Source: Prosopocoilus inquinatus | Lineage: Eukaryota > Arthropoda > Insecta > Coleoptera > Lucanidae | Assembly (NCBI GenBank): GCA_036172665.1 | Contig: CM069872.1 | Span: 43,820,101 to 43,884,100, forward strand | Reading direction: 5' to 3' | Length of the DNA stretch: 64,000 nt | In this document: positions 27,701 to 37,244 of the stretch, piece by piece | Position numbering within the stretch: position 1 is the first letter of the stretch | Layout: the number at the start of each line of letters is the position of its first letter | Notes under the pieces: model-generated | Told to the model about the DNA's origin: nothing | Databases searched by the model: none | What the model saw: only the letters and a program-made list of their open reading frames with translations | Position numbers and translations under genes: made by a program

Positions 27701-30700
27701 CGACGTCTGTAAACCGCAACAAAAAAAAGGCGCTGACAGAAGATTCCAAAAAAAAGAAAATAAACAAGTGACGATCAACTTCACCAAAAAAAATATCATC
27801 ACACAAATAAAAAGTAAAAATTAAGATTAAGATAATAAAATTAATGCAGGTGGACATTTTTGAATTTCTTTTTTACTCCGAAGATAATAGAATAACAAAA
27901 CAAAAAAATTTCGATTTTAACTCCAGAATTTCGAAAACCAAAAAACTGTTTATTATCTTTCACAAATACAAAATCGACATTTAAATTAGCAATTTTTTAC
28001 TCTGCCTAATTTTTGATTTATTGATTTTGAGTGCTGATCGTTATGTTTTCGTAAAATTTTCTTTTGCGCAGTTTAATTAATATACTATTATTTTATTTCC
28101 TAAGTTCACACACTATATTTTCATGATCAACGGTCACTATTCACATTTTTTTGTAAGGAAAAACAGAATAACTTCGCCGATTTTTGGGAAAAGTAAAAAC
28201 TTACGAAAACGCGTAAACGTGCTATTCAAGCGATCTAAAAAAGAAAAAAAAACAAAAGACAATCAAGCTCACAAGGAATCTCGTCACAAAATAAAAACTA
28301 TGGAGAAACAGAAATTATTTTCTTTTTTAAATAAATTATTTTTCAAAATAAAATAAATGGAACAGTACGTTATCATACATAAGCTTTATGTTCTTTATGG
28401 AGAAAAAGCAAGTATTGGTGAGGGGGGGGGGGGGGTACAACTGTGTCCGGTGGCCACAGAAATACCAAAAACGTTTAATTTAACTCTTTCATTTTTTTTA
28501 AAGTGGCGAGGCCTTGAGTCAAAATGCGGAAGAAAGAAACAATTTTGAAAGCCACGAGCAATGAACACCAAACAAATAGAAGGCTTTAATAAATCCGCTT
28601 AATTTACGCGTTTTTATCACGTATGTTGGTCGAGCGCACCTAAAACGAAATTATCAAGTTAAACCGTAAGACCTTGAGCGCAGCGGGACGAGAACAGGAA
28701 TATGTGTTATTAAATCTAAGTATATTTAAAGAACTACTTGCACATTATGATGTGATGTTTCCGAAAACTAAATACTAAACCCTGACCTCTAAAATAACTT
28801 CCGTAAGAACTTGTCCCAGAACTTTTTCAGAACTACCTTCTCCACTGTTTTACTGTCTTTTTAAAACCTAGTTCCCCTACCCTTCTTGATTTTATTAATG
28901 CAAGCCTAATAAACAACGTTTCAACGTGCAACCTAATTGCAAAATGACCTGTTTCAATTAGCAATAATATTTGTTTGTTTTGTTAGAACGAGGAAACTGT
29001 GGCAGTTCCATTTTGCAATTATTTCTGTAACACTATTGACTTTTTAATTTTCAAAACTTCCGCGGTGAAATATTTCAAATTTAGTTTAACTTAATTCTTG
29101 AATATGTTCGACTTGCAACAAAGACTGTTAATGGAAGATTACAAAAAAGAAAACATGCAGAAGACACAAAGATTTCCATCACCAAATTGATGACACAATT
29201 GAAATTAAGATAACTTTCAATTAATTATTTTAACAATAAATTAGTTGCAAGTCAATTTGGATTGTAGTGGAATTCCCTAACATTTCCTGGACTACTGTTT
29301 CGGTCCCCTTTAGGGCGTCTTCTGCAATGAGTAGCTCACGAACTCCACCCATCGAACTGACCTGTCCGAGTTCAAACCTCGAAATCCACGATTTTTCGTT
29401 TTTTTTTCTATTCCAGAAGCAACAAAAATTTTGTGGGTTTCGTGAAGAAACAAATAAGCAGAAAACAAGATATTTTTTACAATTTTATTTTTCGAGTTCC
29501 CGACGGAAGAATGCAAAAATAACCGTTCGCGGCGTTTTCCCACTTTATTTTCATTGAAACTTTCCTTGACTTATCAGGTTTTCTATTTTCATAAAAAAGG
29601 ACTTTCACTATTGACATGTGATTATTGATTGATTTTTTCCTGATTTCAAAATAATAACAACAATAACAGATGTAAAAATTGTTAATTTATTATTATTTCT
29701 ATGACATGCATTATGGGCAGAATTGTTGAATTACCTTTAAAAACTAAAAGAAAATAACTTTAATTATTTAATTAATATTTGGTTCGAAAAATAATAAATT
29801 AGGTTTTTCAGGAAACAAGAAGTCCTAGTATAGATAAACCAATTAACACAATCGTTTGTGCGGTTACTATATTGAAGACTCCAAAGAAAAATAATTTTTG
29901 TTAAAAACGCGAACTATTTTAGAATTCCCTTAGATTAAGCAAATCTAATTTTTTTTTTAATATTTAAAACAATTTTCAATTTCAATTAATTTTAGAAAAT
30001 AAATTCGTGTACAATTTTCCAATTTCAAGTAATTTCACTCACCTGTGCATAAAAACACACAAATTTCCTGACTTTCCTTTGATTTTGTGAACCTTCTCTA
30101 AATTCCCTGACTTTTCACGGTTTTCCAGATTTTCCAAGTGAGTGAGGACTCCACATTGTGTGAATTTAGTCTACTTAATTTTTATTTCAACTATTTGTTA
30201 GAAAAAATTAATAAGAAAATAGATTTTAACCGAAGAGAAGTGGACTTCAATTAAAAAAATTAATATAACCTTCTGTCCTGGTTCCGCCCCTCGTATCGGT
30301 ATATTTTTTTATTCGACAAGTACCAAAAAATTCTGTTTAAAATTAATAAATAATTATCTGAGAAGCAATATTGATCAAAGAGTCTGGGTGGAGTAATTAA
30401 TGCATTTTAATGAAAGAAAATGACCGTGAAACAAAGTCGAAAACAGCAAAAAGAAGTTCTTAACGGCCCTAAAATGTTTGAACTTTTATTACCACTCTTA
30501 TTATACCGGGTGATCAACGGAATTCATAATTAGAGGAGGCTGTGATTGATGCTATTTTATGTTGTGTGGTTGGATACAATGAGAAAAAAATAATAAGTTG
30601 ACAGTTGTCATATTGGAGGTTATGCTCATGCTTTATATAATCTTTATTTTGTTAATTTATTTTGTATGCATGCTGGTTTACACACTTTTTTAGAATATTA

Positions 30701-32484
30701 GGTGGAGATTCCAAAAGAAAAATCCGTTTATTATCAATAGTTTAAAAAAATAAATGTCACAATTCTGACACTTAAAATTTTTAATTCTGTGTTGCCAACT
30801 TTGTGGAAAATGCTCTAATTATAAATTCCATTGATCGCATGGTATTTTTTTCGATTAAATACAAATGAGGCAGCAGACGTATAACGTTACAGCGGCGTGT
30901 GAATGCACACACGCTCTTTGCCGCCTCGTTCGAAATATACCGAACAAAATGTATAATTCTGTCCTGTACTTATTACAGAAAATTAAATATTTATGTAATA
31001 TATGAATCAATAATAATTTATTTATTTACGTTGTATGAGTTAGTACCAAAATCAATCCTTCATTTATGTGTATTTTGGGTTTAGACTGGTGAAAGGCTGC
31101 CCAATTGTAAGAATCTTGCATCCCGGCGTAACGAATCGTAGCTACGCCACTGACGTATAGTAAAATGCTGAAATATTACATACTTGCTCATTAAATAAAG
31201 CTAAACTTTAATAAAACAAATTAAAGCCCAAATTGCCTACTCAAGCTTTAAACTCGTGCTCGCTGCACATCTGACTCAAATATACGAAGTGGTTACAACT
31301 TTATTATTATTATAATCTCTTTGAAGTACAAAATGCTATAAAATATTTTACGAACTTATTACATTTTAATGGCGCCATGCTTGTAATAATCGTAAATAAT
31401 ATAAATTCTCGTTGCTGTTACTTAAGCGATTAATTCTCACGGCAATTCATAAACGAACAAAAACGATAATACAAATAATTTAGTTTGAGGAAATAAAGGG
31501 GAAAAATAAATAAACAGAATCGGTAAACATTTCAGAGGTCCTTGTTATAATCGTAATAAACAGCGATCAGTTTTTTAAAATAATGCAACATCGACTGACG
31601 CATTTTTTTTTAATTAAAATGTAATTGTGGATTCTGAAACGCAGTGTCTTTCTTCTTCAAGTACTTCCTTTTCGAATCATAATTAAGATTCTTCTACTTT
31701 CATATTTTTAGTTAAAAAATTTCGTTTCTTTCTTTCTTATTCATTTTCTCTTGTTGTCATGTTTTCATTTTAATTACATCGACTGAAGATAACTTTCTGT
31801 ATGAATACAGAATGATTTAATTTCGCCATACAAGAAGATATTTAAATTACAATACATTTTTAGGGTGAATCGGGCGCGCCCGGTCCCAGTGGTCCGAAAG
31901 GTGAACAGGGTGAACGCGGGCCACGAGGGCCAAAGGGTGAAAGGGGTTCGTTCGACTTTTTGCTGTTACTGCTCGCCGACGTTCGCCATGATATCGTACA
32001 TTTACAGAACAGAGTGTACATCAACGGAGAGAAGTAAGTTCCTGCCTTTGTTTATAGTAAAGTCACTTAGAGTTCCACTTTGTATATGCTTGTTTGCTTG
32101 AGCCCAGGAAGTTTCCTCGGTTTCCGGATTACTAACAATAAGTCTTAGCAAAGAAGTTCATGCTAACAAACACAGACTTCAAAAAAATTGGATATCGTTT
32201 GCAGGCCGCCGAAATTTGATTTGGGGGGAGCACTTCAAAAAAAGAGGCATAAAGATAGGCTGAGAATTTTAAGGCAACAGCAACTCCTGCAAGGATATTT
32301 AAGTCCTGCCGTAGAATCTATGATTCAGGTCAGTTCAACCACACAGTCTACACAACCGCAAGTTAAGCTGATAGAAGACGAGGCGATTGAAGAGTTTCAG
32401 GATTATATCCCTCAGTTTGAAGATGAAGACCTTGGATATGACGATGATATGTCTGGTGATATGACTGATGAGGATTATTTATAA
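3673..32484 (+). CDS. CCBE1: Collagen and calcium-binding EGF domain-containing protein 1 (CCBE1) orthologue, 5' incomplete
   Basis: A secreted extracellular-matrix protein assembled from seven GT-AG exons in one consistent frame, giving 395 residues to the stop; human CCBE1 is about 406. Order of domains: a cysteine-rich N-terminal module (residues 1 to about 50, with TRKHCCKDY); an EGF-like module with [16 protein letters not shown]; a calcium-binding EGF starting [12 protein letters not shown] with the hydroxylation pattern C-x-N-x4-Y-x-C; a coiled segment with a paired cysteine ([14 protein letters not shown]); two Gly-X-Y collagen runs; the family signature [17 protein letters not shown]; and a charged tail. 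In vertebrates CCBE1 promotes processing of VEGF-C; whether the insect protein acts the same way is unknown. The signal-peptide exon is missing. The orthologue assignment is firm because domain order, spacing and the SFDFLLL motif all match. Confidence 0.93.
5118..5260. repeat. Foldback MITE family A, copy 1
   Basis: About 143 bp starting TCTATTCTGTATC and ending AATAAGTTATAGAATGCGCC. The two ends are imperfect inverted repeats around GTTAAA..TTTAAAGG. The same unit recurs at 5264-5410, 41779-41934 and 48966-49083, which is what marks it as mobile. Confidence 0.7.
5264..5410. repeat. Foldback MITE family A, copy 2
   Basis: Direct neighbour of copy 1 in the same orientation, sharing GTTAAATTTAAAGGGG and GGTAACAACCAATCAC. 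The two may be a tandem duplication or a double insertion. Confidence 0.7.
8084..8232 (+). CDS. CCBE1: CCBE1 coding exon: first EGF-like module
   Basis: Bounded by GCGTTTCAG and GGTAAGTTC. The first base completes an Arg codon from the previous exon, followed by [18 protein letters not shown] and a [11 protein letters not shown] block. This corresponds to the vertebrate EGF-like segment before the calcium-binding EGF. It ends one base into the Asp codon of the DVNEC motif. Confidence 0.93.
8545..8705. repeat. Interspersed repeat with inverted copy at 53.95-54.09 kb
   Basis: Contains CGAACGCCCGCGCTGCTACC followed by TATTGATTCTTTACTGTGG. The reverse complement recurs at about 53953-54090, inside the Tc1-like element, with few mismatches. 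I see no terminal repeats or coding capacity. Confidence 0.65.
11191..11350. repeat. Foldback MITE family C, copy 1
   Basis: Begins GGCTGCGTTGCATAAAACAT and ends with the inverted counterpart around ATGTTTTATTCAATCC. A second copy is at 42931-43064. The internal part is also an imperfect hairpin (TTAAGCCTAAGACTTAGA against GACTTAAATTTAATTCC). Confidence 0.7.
11510..11865. repeat. Composite MITE with internal 31-bp tandem repeats
   Basis: The outer ends are inverted repeats: AGGCTGAGTTGCTCA on the left and TGAGCAACTAAGCCT on the right. Inside, TAAAACGTAGTTTAATT-type units recur three times between about 11598 and 11685. A 99-bp hAT-like element is nested at 11736-11834. Confidence 0.6.
11736..11834. 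mobile_element. 99-bp nonautonomous hAT-like element
   Basis: Starts CAGCATTTCCCAAACTTTT and ends GCAGTTTGGGAAACGCTA, an inverted pair of about 15 bp. It is flanked by GTATAATC on the left and GTTTAATC on the right, an 8-bp target duplication with one mismatch, as expected for the hAT superfamily. It interrupts the composite MITE. Confidence 0.65.
13055..13732. repeat. Long-armed foldback element
   Basis: Two arms of about 265 bp (13055-13320 and 13468-13732) are inverted copies, starting with TGTACCGGGTTTTTGG and ending CCAAAAACCCTGTACA. The arms carry CCGCCAGAATTTACTAAAA in inverted copies. The short spacer is AT-rich and there is no transposase. Confidence 0.8.
14744..14979 (+). CDS. CCBE1: CCBE1 coding exon: calcium-binding EGF and coiled segment
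   Basis: Acceptor CTGTTCTAG and donor AAGGTATGT. Two bases complete the Asp codon, then 78 codons follow. They include the calcium-binding consensus (D-V-N-E-C), the C-x-N-x4-Y-x-C hydroxylation motif, and the [18 protein letters not shown] stretch matching the vertebrate CCATCKEFYQMK region. Confidence 0.95.
14980..16774. other. CCBE1 intron
   Basis: A 1.8-kb intron. The only structure I see is a short perfect hairpin at 15965-16008 (AATAGATTCAGTAACT against AGTTACTGAATCTATT). Confidence 0.7.
15965..16008. repeat. Short perfect hairpin
   Basis: Sixteen-base inverted repeat AATAGATTCAGTAACT separated from its complement by 12 bases. It is too short to assign to an element. Confidence 0.6.
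16775..16883 (+). CDS. CCBE1: CCBE1 coding exon: first collagen run
   Basis: Acceptor GCTCCCAG. Encodes [15 protein letters not shown] and then Gly-X-Y triplets ([19 protein letters not shown]). It ends one base into a Gly codon. The donor is GTGCGG, weaker than the others; it is chosen because it alone keeps the phase needed by the next exon and preserves Gly-X-Y. Confidence 0.9.
17465..17738 (-). repeat. tRNA-derived SINE-like element
   Basis: On the minus strand, an A-box-like CAAGTGGTAAGGGATCGG is followed about 30 bases later by a B-box-like GGGTTCGCACCCC, the spacing of an internal RNA polymerase III promoter. The cloverleaf stems do not pair properly, so this is not a functional tRNA. 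About 200 bases downstream (minus direction) is an A-rich stretch near 17470 that could be the tail. The boundaries are estimates. Confidence 0.45.
17799..17973. repeat. Two-copy tandem duplication, 88-bp period
   Basis: GCTATAGTTTCTACTGTCAA begins at 17799 and at 17887. The copies differ at a few sites (for example ACGCACGTC against AGGCATGTC). Confidence 0.85.
20500..22020. other. Purine-rich low-complexity tract
   Basis: The plus strand is dominated by A and G (repeats of AAGAAAA type), which opens long Phe/Leu/Ser-rich frames on the minus strand. I see no homology or splice signals supporting a gene. Confidence 0.5.
21520..21572 (-). ncRNA. Hammerhead-ribozyme-like motif, core mutated
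   Basis: Minus strand, in order: GCAGCC, TTGAGGA, one extra A, a seven-pair stem GTTCTTC/GAAGAAC with loop TGCAAT, GAAACGTC, GGCAG. This follows the type I hammerhead layout with a two-pair stem III. Position C3 is T, which would normally abolish cleavage. The flanks pair as stem I (GCC/GGC). Probably a decayed copy. Confidence 0.4.
23369..23487 (+). CDS. CCBE1: CCBE1 coding exon: collagen interruption
   Basis: Acceptor GCGTTTCAAG and donor CAGGTGAGTC. Two bases complete a Gly codon, then [18 protein letters not shown] and a non-collagenous stretch ending in CKCKRGAQ. This interrupts the Gly-X-Y repeat between the two collagen runs and adds two cysteines. Both phases fit the neighbouring exons. 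Confidence 0.85.
24286..26411. mobile_element. Nonautonomous PIF/Harbinger-like DNA transposon, 2.1 kb
   Basis: The ends are inverted over about 95 bp: AGCCTCGTTCCCACGAGCG on the left, and a right end whose complement reads GGCTTCGTTCGCACGAGCG. AAGCGCTCGCTTT and GATTTAATAGTTAT are also shared. TAA precedes the left end (24283-24285) and follows the right end (26412-26414); a 3-bp TWA duplication is the PIF/Harbinger habit. No transposase frame is present, and a near-perfect hairpin lies inside. The family assignment rests on the target duplication only. Confidence 0.6.
25739..25871. repeat. Near-perfect hairpin inside the 24.3-26.4 kb element
   Basis: Arms of about 60 bp (AACGAGTCGTACAAG against CTTGTACGACTCGTT) surround a nine-base centre near 25804-25812. 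The palindrome itself creates an apparent 124-codon frame on the plus strand that should not be called a gene. Confidence 0.85.
27120..27273. repeat. Foldback MITE
   Basis: Begins TATGGCCGATTTACAGCC and ends AAGAAATCGGCCTA. The inner arms share TACCTATCGGTTAGAATG against a complement near CTATCTAACTGATAGATA. Single copy in this window. Confidence 0.55.
31002..31152. mobile_element. hAT-like terminus, copy 1
   Basis: Ends in GTAGCTACGCCACTG, the complement of the CAGTGGCGTAGC start seen at 55680 and 57066. The adjoining 100 bp resemble 37245-37367 (shared ACCAAAATCAATCC/ATCAAAATCAATTC). The other end was not located. Confidence 0.5.
31864..32033 (+). CDS. CCBE1: CCBE1 coding exon: second collagen run and SFDFLLL signature
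   Basis: Acceptor ATTTTTAG and donor GAAGTAAGTT. Encodes nine uninterrupted Gly-X-Y triplets ([16 protein letters not shown] onwards) followed by [20 protein letters not shown], the most diagnostic block of the family. It ends two bases into a Lys codon. Confidence 0.95.
32205..32484 (+). CDS. CCBE1: CCBE1 last coding exon: charged C-terminal tail
   Basis: Acceptor CGTTTGCAG after a short 171-bp intron. Encodes a basic segment ([15 protein letters not shown]), a Ser/Thr/Gln linker and an acidic end ([20 protein letters not shown]) before TAA. The tail has no counterpart I recognise in vertebrate CCBE1 beyond being acidic. No canonical AATAAA was found close downstream. Confidence 0.92.
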
Positions 32485-33061
32485 AACCAAAATTTGAAAT
32501 TTGTACAGAAAATTACAAATATCAACCTTGAATTAACATTGTTTTTATTTAAACCTCACAAACTAAAAGGAATTATTTTTATATCATACGTGAATTTCTA
32601 GTTATACTGTTCGTTGGAATTCAACTTAAAATTTCCATTCGAAATGTTCCCTAATTAGAGTCGCATCCGTCATTTACTAAAGCGTTCCACTTAAAGCGAT
32701 TTAAATTTCACGTTTGCTTGAACACGTAATGCATTAATCGATGCAGCTGACAAACACACTTGTCTGCAGACAAAGAAAATAAGGTTAATAAGTACATGCA
32801 CACAATTTAAGACAGTAAACAGCAAACGATTATATTCATTTTTTTAATCGCGTTCGTTCACATGTTCATATATCTAATTGATCGGCTTTTAAATAACATA
32901 ATAATTCTCCTTATGATAAATATGAATTATATTTCCTCTATCCTTTCTATCCACATCTTTTAATATATTTCCCGATCAATATCTCAAATTGGAAACCAAG
33001 TAAAGCTTGTATATAATTTGTTTCATCAAGTCACAAGCGATACATAAAGAGTTCTTCGTCA

Positions 33062-33210
33062 CTTATCAGCAGGGCCGAGACATAGTTGGGCAAATGCCCT
33101 CCATTCTGTAGAGCGGACAATGCTAGCGCTCGGGTGAAATACGCTATGACATACGCGCTTGTTACAGAATGGAAGACATTTGCCCAACTATGTCTGAGAC
33201 TGCTTATCAG
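33062..33210. repeat. Hairpin MITE
   Basis: Arms CTTATCAGCAGGGCCGAGAC and its inverted copy GTCTGAGACTGCTTATCAG enclose ATAGTTGGGCAAATG and TCCATTCTGTA in both arms. The short centre contains GCTAGCGCTCGGG. An apparent 124-codon minus-strand frame runs through it and is an artefact of the palindrome. Confidence 0.75.
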
Positions 33211-33876
33211 CAACTTAAAATTATTTAATATCGTCTTGTTTTGTCCCATTTGTTCAACCATACTCTTCCGAATATAATATATTAATTCTGATTTCTTATT
33301 CTCAAAATGGATGAACAGACTTTCAGAATAATTTCGTGGGAACATCCATGTCAAAAATCCTTTAATTTTTCTGTCAAAAGAATTTGCGCAATAACTTCGT
33401 ATCATCTGAAAAATTATTCTAAATGGGCTTTAGATTCTTAACCAGGCCAGAAAGTTTATCAGAACCGAGACACCCGATTTGTGACCGAGACGATGATTTT
33501 TTCTTCCATTTTTGCAATCGTAGTAAATAATGTGATTCGAAAAAACAATGCATTTTTCTCAAATCTAAAATTAATAAGATAGTTTGCCTATAATTAATTT
33601 TGTAGCAATTGACACAAGGGGAAGACGTCGTTTTATCAAGGTCATCGCCTAAGTAAATTATCCTTCGTGTATACATCTTTTTAAGGTTAAGCAGAAACAG
33701 TCAAAGCTTTTCTTATGGAGACCTTCACGAAGTTCGAAGTTCACTTGGCAACGCCTGTGCTTCTATCTAAGCTTGAACCAGCGTATAGTATCTCAATCTA
33801 GGATTTAAAATAGCTAATTAAATTATTGTGGATTTCTCCGAATAAAAACCATACTCCTGATAAAGCTATCAATCTA

Positions 33877-34703
33877 GGGTCTAGGACAATTCGCCATCGC
33901 CGATTTGTCGTCGCCAATTCAACGTCGCCGATTGGTCGTAGGTACAATTCACCGCCGGAAAACTCGCTGTCGGTAAATTCGCCGTCAGCGATTAAAGTTT
34001 TAAGTCCAGGCACATATCCAAATAATAATATACCGATAATTATATGTAAATAAAATAAAGAAGTTAACATAATTAATGGAAAATAAAATAATTTGTTATT
34101 AATTAAATCTGATACATAGATAAAGATAAAAAATTTGGTCTTCCAGGAAGTATTTCTTATTCTTCAGGGTGTAGAATCCCTCCAATTCTTCTTTTTTATA
34201 TTTTCAGATTCTGCTCAAAATCATATTGATTTTCATATCAATCAAAATCACTACACATCAAAAGTCGACTGCTTTCAAAATATTGATTCATGAAAGCTCG
34301 TCATTTAAAATTATAAATTGAAAAAGAGGTTCCATTAAAAAAAAATTGAATTATAATAATGTGTACGTACAGCACCAATTTGTTCGTAATTTTGTGTCTT
34401 ACGGTGGTCGCACTGTAATTAGGAATTTATTTTAACTTGAAATAGAAAAACAATAGTAAAGTCCATTTTAATTTACTTGAAACATACTGAAATTATAGTT
34501 ATTTTCTTCAATTCGTAGGTATAACTTGGATATTATCTAAAATGGTCAGAAAGTGTTTTAAAGCTTATCAAGCTAAATAAAGCAATAACATGGGACGGCA
34601 AATTGGGCGGACGGTAAATTGGATCGACGACGAATTGGTTCTACGACGAATTGGCGACGATGAATCGGCGACGGCGAGTTGGTGATGGCGAATCGTCCCA
34701 TCC
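33877..34703. mobile_element. 827-bp inverted-repeat element with 11-bp target duplication
   Basis: CTATCAATCTA occurs immediately before (33866-33876) and after (34704-34714), a perfect 11-bp direct repeat. The ends are inverted: GGACAATTCGCCATCGCC on the left, and on the right the complement GGGACGATTCGCCATCACC. Both ends are built from repeated, degenerate GATTCGTCGTCGCC-like units. A 9-11 bp duplication is seen in Mutator-like elements, but I do not recognise the TIR, so the superfamily is open. No transposase. Confidence 0.7.
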
Positions 34704-35097
34704 CTATCAATCTATAGTTAAACGTTGAGTATTATAATTCTCTCCGGTTAAAGAATAAAAACTTTTTTCCTTACAATTTTCATGGTATAAGAGTCAACTG
34801 CAAAACCATATTCTTACCATAAAAGCCATTTTAGACTTTAGTTTTATTTCTTTTACAAAAAATTGATTATATTTTCTGATCAAATTAAATTTTTTCTGTT
34901 TGTGGAGTTCACACAATAAATTAGATTGAATTGTCTGAGAAAAAGAAAAACGGAACTTGCTCCATTTCCAAACAATATCTACAGGTTGAACAAAATCTTG
35001 TATAAGAAATAAATAAACCCAATCTGGACACATTCGCATGTCACCGCAATTTGACACTGATGCAAGTCAGCCCAGATTGCAATGAGGTCCTTAAACA

Positions 35098-35146
35098 TCC
35101 GTTGTATAGCGCTATTTTGGCTCTAATTGGGGCCTCATCAGCAGCA
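35098..35146 (-). ncRNA. Degenerate hammerhead ribozyme motif (left arm)
   Basis: On the minus strand: CTGATGA, then stem GGC/GCC around a long loop, then AAAA in place of GAAA, then TAGCGCTATA. The G12 position is lost, which should block cleavage. It is the mirror of the motif in the right arm. Confidence 0.5.
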
Positions 35147-35301
35147 AAGTAGATCTAGAAACTCCACTGCACTCCGAATGACTTACCCGATTTTAGACCG
35201 GAAAGCTCAGTAATAACAGACAACAACTTACAGCGTGCCCTGGGCTTTCCGGTTTAAAATCGGGCAAGTCGTTCGGATTGCAGTAGAGTTCCTCGAGCTA
35301 C

Positions 35302-35352
35302 TCTTCTCCTGATGAGGTCCCAAACAGGACCGAAATAGCGCTATACAGAGGA
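35302..35352 (+). ncRNA. Type I hammerhead ribozyme motif, near-consensus core
   Basis: CTGATGA (35309-35315) is followed by stem II GGTCC/GGACC with loop CAAACA, then GAAA (35332-35335). Stem III is the palindrome ATAGCGCTAT and the cleavage nucleotide is A at 35345. Flanks 35302-35307 and 35347-35352 pair as stem I (six pairs, one a wobble), with a C-C mismatch at the 1.1/2.1 position. All invariant core residues (CUGANGA, GAAA, NUH) are present. The order of strands is type I, as in Penelope-like retroelement hammerheads. Activity is inferred, not shown. Confidence 0.65.
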
Positions 35353-37244
35353 TGCTTCAGGGCCCCACAGCAATCTGAGGAGACTTGCTTCAGCGTAATA
35401 TCAATGCAATTCGATTCAAAATTAAAAGTAGAGAGCGCAGTGATCATGCATAATAAAAAATGATAAACGTATGAACGATTACTTTTTTAACTTTCAAAAA
35501 CCTTCATGGTATGTTCATAAATTCCTGGAATTAGTAAATTACGTCCTTGTTCTTTACTAACTGTGCTATGCCGTAAGCTTGGAATTTCCACTGTTCGGAT
35601 TACTGAAGGTTTGGAATAGGGCATGATCGGATTACAGACATTCTACCGTAATTTTTAGACTGATTATTTTATTTTATATACTTTTTTCATTTCTCTACTC
35701 CCAAAGCAATAAAACTTTGCGTTTCCTGATTTCGTAGTGAAGAAAATAAAACAAATGCAAGAAAACAACAAACAAGAAACAAATTAATCGAGTTCACAAA
35801 ATGTCACCAAAACATTAAAAAGTCAAAATTATGACAAATCTGATTTGTTTACTTTTTTTTTTAAGTTAAAGGAACCATTTCCCCAAAAAGAGAGCAACAA
35901 AAACAATAAATAATAAGCTGTGCAATTCTCTTTTTTCATTAATCGAGAAAGGTAAGTAACGCAACGATTAAACGAATGATAAGGTACAATTTCATGAGGT
36001 TCCAACAGCCCACGGATGCTAACTGAAATGCTCAGAATTTTTTAAAAGTGCTCCTATATACTATGAGATCATGGTCTCATATCAAAAAAAAATGCTGAAA
36101 GTAAAATAAAAAAAAGAAAACAAAAAATATATATTTCACAAAAAATCTCATCACTAATACAAACAAGAAAATAATTAAAATTAGGCCAATTTTCAGCTGA
36201 TAAAAAATTAATATAAAATACATAATTATTTTTGGACGGACACTTGAAAAAATTATGTTTTGTGTTAATGCATGTTCTGATAACATAAAGTGATTCTGAG
36301 TATTTTTTGAAGGTGATATTTATGTTGATTTAAACTTTTTTTTATTAATTTTGTAAAGGTCCTTTCTATATAAATTGAATAACAATTTGAATATTTAATT
36401 CCACAATGTATGTCAGACTGTTTTAATATTCGTGTTTTGATTTTTAAATTTGTGAAAATAAAGATGAACAGATAAAACAGCGACATCCTACGATCGCAAC
36501 AACAATTTGTAAAAATAGAATTTAAATTATTTACAGATTTACTGAAACAAAATTAAATTGTATTTTTGAAAAATATGTTTAAAAGTATCTAAATATTTAT
36601 TGTTACTATTATGAATATTTATATTTTGTAAATATTTAATACGATTTTCAATTACTGTGTCCAAAAGATTAGCTGGATATGAATTTTGAATGAGAATTTT
36701 CTTTATTAGCACTAAATTATCATAGATGAAAAAATTATCAGAAAGTAAAGTGGTTTCATCTGTTAAAGAAATAATAGTAATAATAGAGTCATTACTATCT
36801 TTAAAAAAAATTACATGAAAAATACATTTTCTTGTTTAGTTTTCCTTGATGACTTGTTTACTTACTCTTGACAATTTGGTTTCCCCTGACAACACATTTT
36901 CTTCTAGTTTCCCTTGACAACTTATTTATTTATAATTTTTTGGAAGAAGCTGTTAAACACACAGCGAAACATCGACTTATTGCTCAAGTGTACAAAAATA
37001 ATTATATGTATATTTCATAACAATTTTCATCGGACAACATACGCTTTAATGATAAAATTAACAAGAGATTTTGAAATTAATTTTTTTTTTCTTTCTGCTT
37101 CAAAACAAACAAAAATTTGCCAATTTCAGGATGAATGCACCTACACAAACAGAAAGCAAAACAGTTTTTGCAATTATTTTTCGAGTCATAACTTGTTTTT
37201 AGAAATTTTTGAATAATTCTGTAATATTTAATTTAAAAATAATT

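Larger units (their letters stand above)
23488..31863. other. CCBE1 intron
   Basis: An 8.4-kb intron containing a PIF/Harbinger-like element (24286-26411), a foldback MITE (27120-27273), a 14-base G run (28422-28435) and a hAT-like terminus (about 31002-31152). Stretches resembling TTCCCTGACTTTTC near 29560 and 30070-30140 may be part of the same hAT-like element. The rest is AT-rich with nothing recognisable. Confidence 0.6.
35050..35400. mobile_element. Foldback element carrying hammerhead ribozyme motifs
   Basis: Arms of about 160 bp are inverted copies: for example GACTTACCCGATTTTAGACC on the left and, on the right, GGTTTAAAATCGGGCAAGTC. Each arm contains TATAGCGCTAT next to a hammerhead-like core. 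The ends are placed by where similarity fades. There is no ORF. Confidence 0.75.

Noticed and set aside
28422..28435. Runs of 14 G here and 16 C at 48370-48385
   Set aside because: Simple homopolymers, likely slippage or sequencing-sensitive; no structure around them.
33031..33405. 124-codon minus-strand frame
   Set aside because: Overlaps a hairpin MITE and has no protein-like composition.
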